From the NCBI GenBank assembly GCA_965223955.1, contig OZ245029.1:1302001-1366000 (forward strand): 64,000 nucleotides of DNA, written 5' to 3'. The notes under the pieces are model-generated. The model was given only the letters and a program-made list of their open reading frames with translations. It had not been told where the DNA came from and did no database searches. Shown piece after piece: positions 59,745 to 64,000 of this stretch. A program made the translations under genes and the position numbers. The stretch comes from Bin75 sp965223955 (GTDB lineage: Bacteria > Nitrospirota > Nitrospiria > Nitrospirales > UBA8639). Each line of letters begins with the position of its first letter. Within the stretch, counting starts at the first letter, position 1.

Positions 59745-62134
59745 TTATGCTGCATACAAAAGAGACTGAAGTTGGTGAACGGCTGCTCGTAAGTGGTCTG
59801 GTCCTCCGAAGAGGTTGGTAATCTCTACCACATTTCCATGTTTGGTGAGCGGTGGGACTTTTAGGATGTCCGGAATCAGGAATTGGGCTGTTCCATGTTC
59901 GGCGTATTTTTCTAGCAACTCACTCAATATGGTTTGTGCTTCCTGATTATATTGGTCAAAGAAATCTTTTTTCTCTTTGCGAAGACGATCTGCGCGTTCT
60001 CTTCGTGTGGGGAGTGGGCATTAAAGGCAATGTGGCAGAGCAGATCAAATGGATCGGCTTGAGGTTGCTGGGTCACGAAGGCAAGTTCATCAAAGTCGAT
60101 CCCTCGTTCAGCCAGCTTTTCTATAATTTCTGAGCGCTTTTCCGGGTTAGCCCACTGGTTTTTGAGGTTGGCGGCTGAGGGATACAGCGTTCTGACTTTG
60201 TCTGCGGCATAATCCGTAAACTTGACCACCGACAGTTGTTTGCCGTCCAGATCAAGTTCGTAGACTAAATGGGCTGCAATTTCGACTCGTCCTCCATCGA
60301 AATAGTACTTCCGGGGTGGTCCTTCAGCATCATCTCCAATCGTTTGATCTGATGGATAAGTTTCCTCTGTTTCTGCGGAGATACCGTGGTCTTCAATGAT
60401 TTCGTAGGTTGTGGGGATGGTATTCCCATCTTCGTCGACTTGTTCTTCAGTGATGAGCGCGGGTTCTCCATCGAAGTCCGGATCGGCGAAGAGTCGGGTG
60501 GCCGAGCCGGTATAGTCTAAAATGTTGAAGTAGAGTTTCCCGTAATCGTCCCGAACCCTGGTTCCCCGTCCGATGATTTGCTTGAAGTCCGTCATGGAGT
60601 TCACCACTTGGGCCAACACGATGTTCTTACACGTTGGCACATCTACACCCGTTGTGAGCAGTTTAGACGTTGTGAGAATCACCGGGGAGTTTGTTTCTAC
60701 ATCCTGAAATCGTCCCAAGTGGCCTCGGCCGATCTGTCCTTCTTCCGATGTCACTCGGCAAACATAGTCCGGATATTGTTGGACAAGGTCCGAGTTGAGG
60801 TTATTGAGTGCATGGCGCATGGTGTCTGCATGTTCCTGGTCTACGCAGAACACAATAGTTTTGGCAAAACGATCGGTTTTCTTCATAAAGTCAGTCAGAT
60901 GTCGCGCAATGGCTTCAGTTCGCTTTCGAAGCGCTACCACGCGTTCAAAATCCCTGGTTTGGTATTCCTCGTCGGGGATTTCTCGGCCATATCGATCTAG
61001 GTCGTCTTGGCTCGGTCTCCATCCCACAGCGTCCCAGGTAGTCATGATCCGGTGGACTCTGTAAGGTGCAAGGAACCCATCCTCGATGCCTTGTCTAAGA
61101 CTATAGGTATAAATCGGATTCCCGAAATATTTGTAGGTGTCTCGATTGTCTTCGCGAAGTGGCGTCGCCGTCATGCCAAGTTGAAAGGCCGAGTCAAAAT
61201 ACTCCAGTATCTCTCGCCAATTACTGGTGTCTCGTGCGCTTCCCCGGTGGCACTCGTCCACGATGATGAGATCGAAAAAGTCCCGTGGGTATTCCTTGTA
61301 GAGACCTGGCCGTCGTTCATCTTTTGCAATGGCTTGGTAAATGGCAAAGTACATTTCGCGGCCCTTATTGGCTTCCCCATTTTCAATTTTCCAACGGGCG
61401 TCCCCCATGGCTGCGAAGATTTTGTCTTTAGGATCATCGATTAGGATATTACGGTCGGCCAGATAAAGCATTTTTGGCCGGCGGTGCTCACCGGTTCTAT
61501 TCCAGCGGCTACTCCAGAGTTTCCAGCAAATTTGAAATGCAACCACGGTCTTTCCAGTTCCCGTTGCCATGGTGAGCAAGACTCGTTGTTTGCCCTCAAA
61601 AATTGCTTGTACTGTGCGATTAATGGCAATTTCCTGGTAGTACCGTGGACTTTTTCCGGTGAGATGATTAGATGGCGTTAAGAGCTGTTGGGCGGTTTTC
61701 TCGTCGGATATGTTTTGGTGATTTCGGAAACGTTGCCATAGTGCATCGGGGGAAGGAAACGTTTCTATTTCGCGCTCTTTTCCGGTAGTGTAATCAAATT
61801 CGATAATGCCATGTCCGTTCGTGGCATAAGCAAATTTCAGCCCCAGGATTTCTGCGTATTCTTTTGCTTGGGCTAACCCATCTCCTGGTGACTGATGTGC
61901 AGCCTTAGCCTCTACCACTGCGATCGTGAAGTCGCGTGTGTACCGCAGCAGATAGTCTGCCCGTTTCTGAGGGCGACGACGGACCTTATTGCCCGAACCG
62001 ACGATCCGGCCATCCGTAAAGGTTTTTTGTTCGGTGAACGAATGGGGGTCGTTATCCCACCCAGCTTGTATCAATTTGGGAAGAACGTACTTTCGGCAGG
62101 TATCGGCTTCGGTCATCATAGAGGCAACAGACAT
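59745..62134 (-). pseudogene. hsdR: Type I restriction endonuclease subunit, frameshifted
   Basis: HsdR is the motor and nuclease of the type I system. The main frame (62134-59924) has the nuclease motif with VVEAKA, the Walker A MATGTGKT, DECHRG helicase box and GMTATPLRED. After DLLCHIAFNA (about 60020) the frame goes wrong and ends in an unrelated tail. Shifting frame there gives RRERADRLRKEKKDFFDQYN, then SELLEKYAEHGTAQFLIPDIL to a stop at 59745, the normal C-terminus. Adding one C in the run near 60009-60019 would restore 796 residues. The start could also be 62119. Confidence 0.85.
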
Positions 62135-62265
62135 TATGACGTGATACGTTGGACTTGTGAAGATCGAAATCAGTGGGTCTGCTGTAACGTTCAGGAAGGA
62201 GGGTTCCGTCAGCCTTCCCCCAGGCATGCCGGCGAGTATGCTATGATGACGGATCCGGGGTTGCC

Positions 62266-64000
62266 ATGAATACATTTATTCTGGAATCGGAATTTTCGCC
62301 CAAAGGAGATCAGCAGCAAGCGATCGATGCGCTGACCGAAGGGGTGAACGCCGGCAAGCGGCATCAGGTGTTGCTGGGCGTCACGGGCTCGGGAAAGACG
62401 TTTACCATGGCGAACGTCATTGCCGCGGTCCAGAAGCCGACGTTGGTCGTGGTGCACAATAAGACGTTGGCGGCCCAGTTGTACCAGGAGTTCAAGAGTT
62501 TTTTTCCGCACAATGCCGTAGAGTACTTCGTCAGTTATTACGATTATTACCAACCCGAAGCCTACATTCCCTCCACGGATACCTATATCGCGAAGGACGC
62601 CTCGATCAACGATACCATTGATCAGATGCGGCACGCGGCAACGTCGGCCCTGTTGGAGCGCGACGATATTCTTATCGTGGCCTCGGTCTCCTGCATCTAT
62701 GGCTTGGGCTCGCCGGAGGTCTATCACGGCATGTTGCTGTATCTCGAAGAAGGGATGACCATTCGACGAGAGGCCATTCTCGCCAAGCTGGTGGAGATTC
62801 AATATTCCCGAAATGACGTCGAGCTTCAGCGTGGCACGTTTCGGGCACGCGGAGACGTGATCGAGATTTTTCCCGCCGCGTCGAATTCGAATACCGTCCG
62901 CGTGGAATTATTCGGCGACGTGGTGGAGTCGATTGCTGAAATTGATCCGCTGACCGGCCGGTCGCTCGGGCGATTGTCCAAGGTTCCCATTTATCCCAAG
63001 AGTCACTACGTGATCGCGCCCGACCGGTACGACCGGGCCCTGCAGGGCATTGAAGAAGAACTGGAGGAACGCCTGGTGTATTTCCGGCAACAGAATCAAC
63101 TCCTCGAAGCGCAGCGCGTGGAGCAGCGGACTAGGTTTGATCTCGAGATGATTCGGGCGATGGGGTATTGCCACGGTATTGAGAATTACTCACGGCATCT
63201 GAGTGGGCGTGCGCCGGGTGAACCGCCCCCGACGTTGCTGGACTATTTTCCCAAGGACTATCTGTTGATTGTCGATGAAGCCCACGTGACGGTGCCTCAA
63301 TTCGGCGGGATGTACGAAGGCGACCATTCACGCAAAAAAACCTTGGTCGAGTATGGGTTTCGGCTGCCGTCGGCTATGGATAACCGTCCGCTGAAGTTTC
63401 AGGAATTTGAAAAAGCCATGAATCAGGTCATGTACGTGTCGGCCACGCCCGGGCCGTATGAATTGACGCATGCCGGCAAGAGCGTGGTGGAACAGATTAT
63501 CCGGCCGACGGGCCTGCTGGATCCCGTGATCGAGGTCAAGCCGGCGAAGGGGCAGGTGGATGATTTATTGCAGGAAGTGCAGGCGGTCATTGCCAAGGGC
63601 TTTCGGGTGTTGGTCACGACCTTGACGAAGCGCATGGCTGAGAACCTGACGGAATACTACCACGACTTGGGGTTGAAGGTGCGGTATTTGCATTCCGATA
63701 TCCGGACGCTTGAACGGGCGGAGATTATTCGCGATCTTCGCAAGGGTGTGTTTGACGTGCTGGTCGGTATCAACCTGCTGCGTGAAGGGTTGGATCTTCC
63801 GGAAGTGGCGCTCGTCGGCGTGTTGGATGCGGATAAAGAAGGGTTTTTGCGGGGCCACCGTGCGTTGATTCAAACCGCCGGGCGCGCGGCCCGCAACAGC
63901 GAGGGCAAAGTGGTTCTCTATGGCGACAGGATTACCAATTCCATGCAGATGACCATTGAGGAAACCGCGCGTCGCCGTCAGCTCCAGGCCCATTACAATC
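62266..64000 (+). CDS. uvrB: UvrABC system protein B (3' end outside window)
   Basis: UvrB is the damage-verifying helicase-like subunit of nucleotide excision repair. The visible 578 residues include the Walker A GVTGSGKTFT, the beta-hairpin region YYDYYQPEAYIPSTDTYI, the helicase motif DEAHVT, and LLREGLDLPEVALV with QTAGRAARN. The ATG at 62266 gives the standard opening FILESEFSPKGDQQQAI. The gene runs past the window, so the C-terminal UvrC-binding end is not seen. It is divergent from hsdR. Confidence 0.97.
   Translation, partial: MNTFILESEFSPKGDQQQAIDALTEGVNAGKRHQVLLGVTGSGKTFTMANVIAAVQKPTLVVVHNKTLAAQLYQEFKSFFPHNAVEYFVSYYDYYQPEAYIPSTDTYIAKDASINDTIDQMRHAATSALLERDDILIVASVSCIYGLGSPEVYHGMLLYLEEGMTIRREAILAKLVEIQYSRNDVELQRGTFRARGDVIEIFPAASNSNTVRVELFGDVVESIAEIDPLTGRSLGRLSKVPIYPKSHYVIAPDRYDRALQGIEEELEERLVYFRQQNQLLEAQRVEQRTRFDLEMIRAMGYCHGIENYSRHLSGRAPGEPPPTLLDYFPKDYLLIVDEAHVTVPQFGGMYEGDHSRKKTLVEYGFRLPSAMDNRPLKFQEFEKAMNQVMYVSATPGPYELTHAGKSVVEQIIRPTGLLDPVIEVKPAKGQVDDLLQEVQAVIAKGFRVLVTTLTKRMAENLTEYYHDLGLKVRYLHSDIRTLERAEIIRDLRKGVFDVLVGINLLREGLDLPEVALVGVLDADKEGFLRGHRALIQTAGRAARNSEGKVVLYGDRITNSMQMTIEETARRRQLQAHYN

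Overview
The window reads as chromosomal DNA of a Gram-negative bacterium. It carries LPS-transport genes (lptC, lptA, lptB), rpoN, type IV pilus alignment genes, an outer-membrane porin and several lipoproteins. The mix of gene order and content (pilMNOP next to aroC/aroB, a GAF-GAF-ANTAR regulator before nadE and glnD, small ComEA-like secreted proteins) suggests a member of the Nitrospirota (Nitrospira-like). That assignment is an inference from gene content, not a measured placement.

Positions 1-14074 are one continuous S10-spc-alpha ribosomal operon, from the 3' end of rplD to rplQ, with secY, adk, map and infA in their usual places. L36, S14, S4 and the Adk lid all keep their zinc-binding cysteines. 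Positions 14265-18607 hold lptC-lptA-lptB-rpoN-rapZ, without the hpf and ptsN genes often found there. Positions 18855-23942 hold pilM-pilN-pilO-pilP followed by aroC and aroB, with no pilQ.

Positions 23981-29978 form a likely nitrogen-control unit: a GAF-GAF-ANTAR protein, a leader with a candidate ANTAR antiterminator hairpin overlapping an intrinsic terminator, glutamine-dependent NAD synthetase, and the PII uridylyltransferase GlnD. This is the most interesting regulatory arrangement in the window.

Positions 30443-36801 hold a secreted repeat peptide, an IS3 remnant, and a divergent envelope redox locus. Leftward genes encode a Com-like zinc ribbon, a porin, a lipoprotein, an FMN-binding protein and a four-helix histidine-bearing membrane protein. 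Rightward genes encode a lipoprotein and the flavin transferase ApbE. A Fur-like operator lies between the two arms. A Fur gene and an FbpABC-type iron importer lie further right (41174-45524).

Positions 36802-41022 and 45728-62134 are accessory. They include phased T-tracts, an HNH nuclease with an odd 5' end, VapBC, a His-rich Spy-like protein with an insertion sequence 50 bp upstream, a SocA-like protein, repeat-filled spacers, M32 carboxypeptidase, O-methyltransferase, Tag glycosylase, a secreted EEP-family hydrolase, formate-THF ligase and HicAB. They end in a type I restriction locus whose hsdR is frameshifted, with an AbiE toxin-antitoxin cassette between hsdR and hsdM and a decayed GIY-YIG/RAMA gene at its end. 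The window closes inside uvrB. I saw no tRNA, rRNA or CRISPR array.
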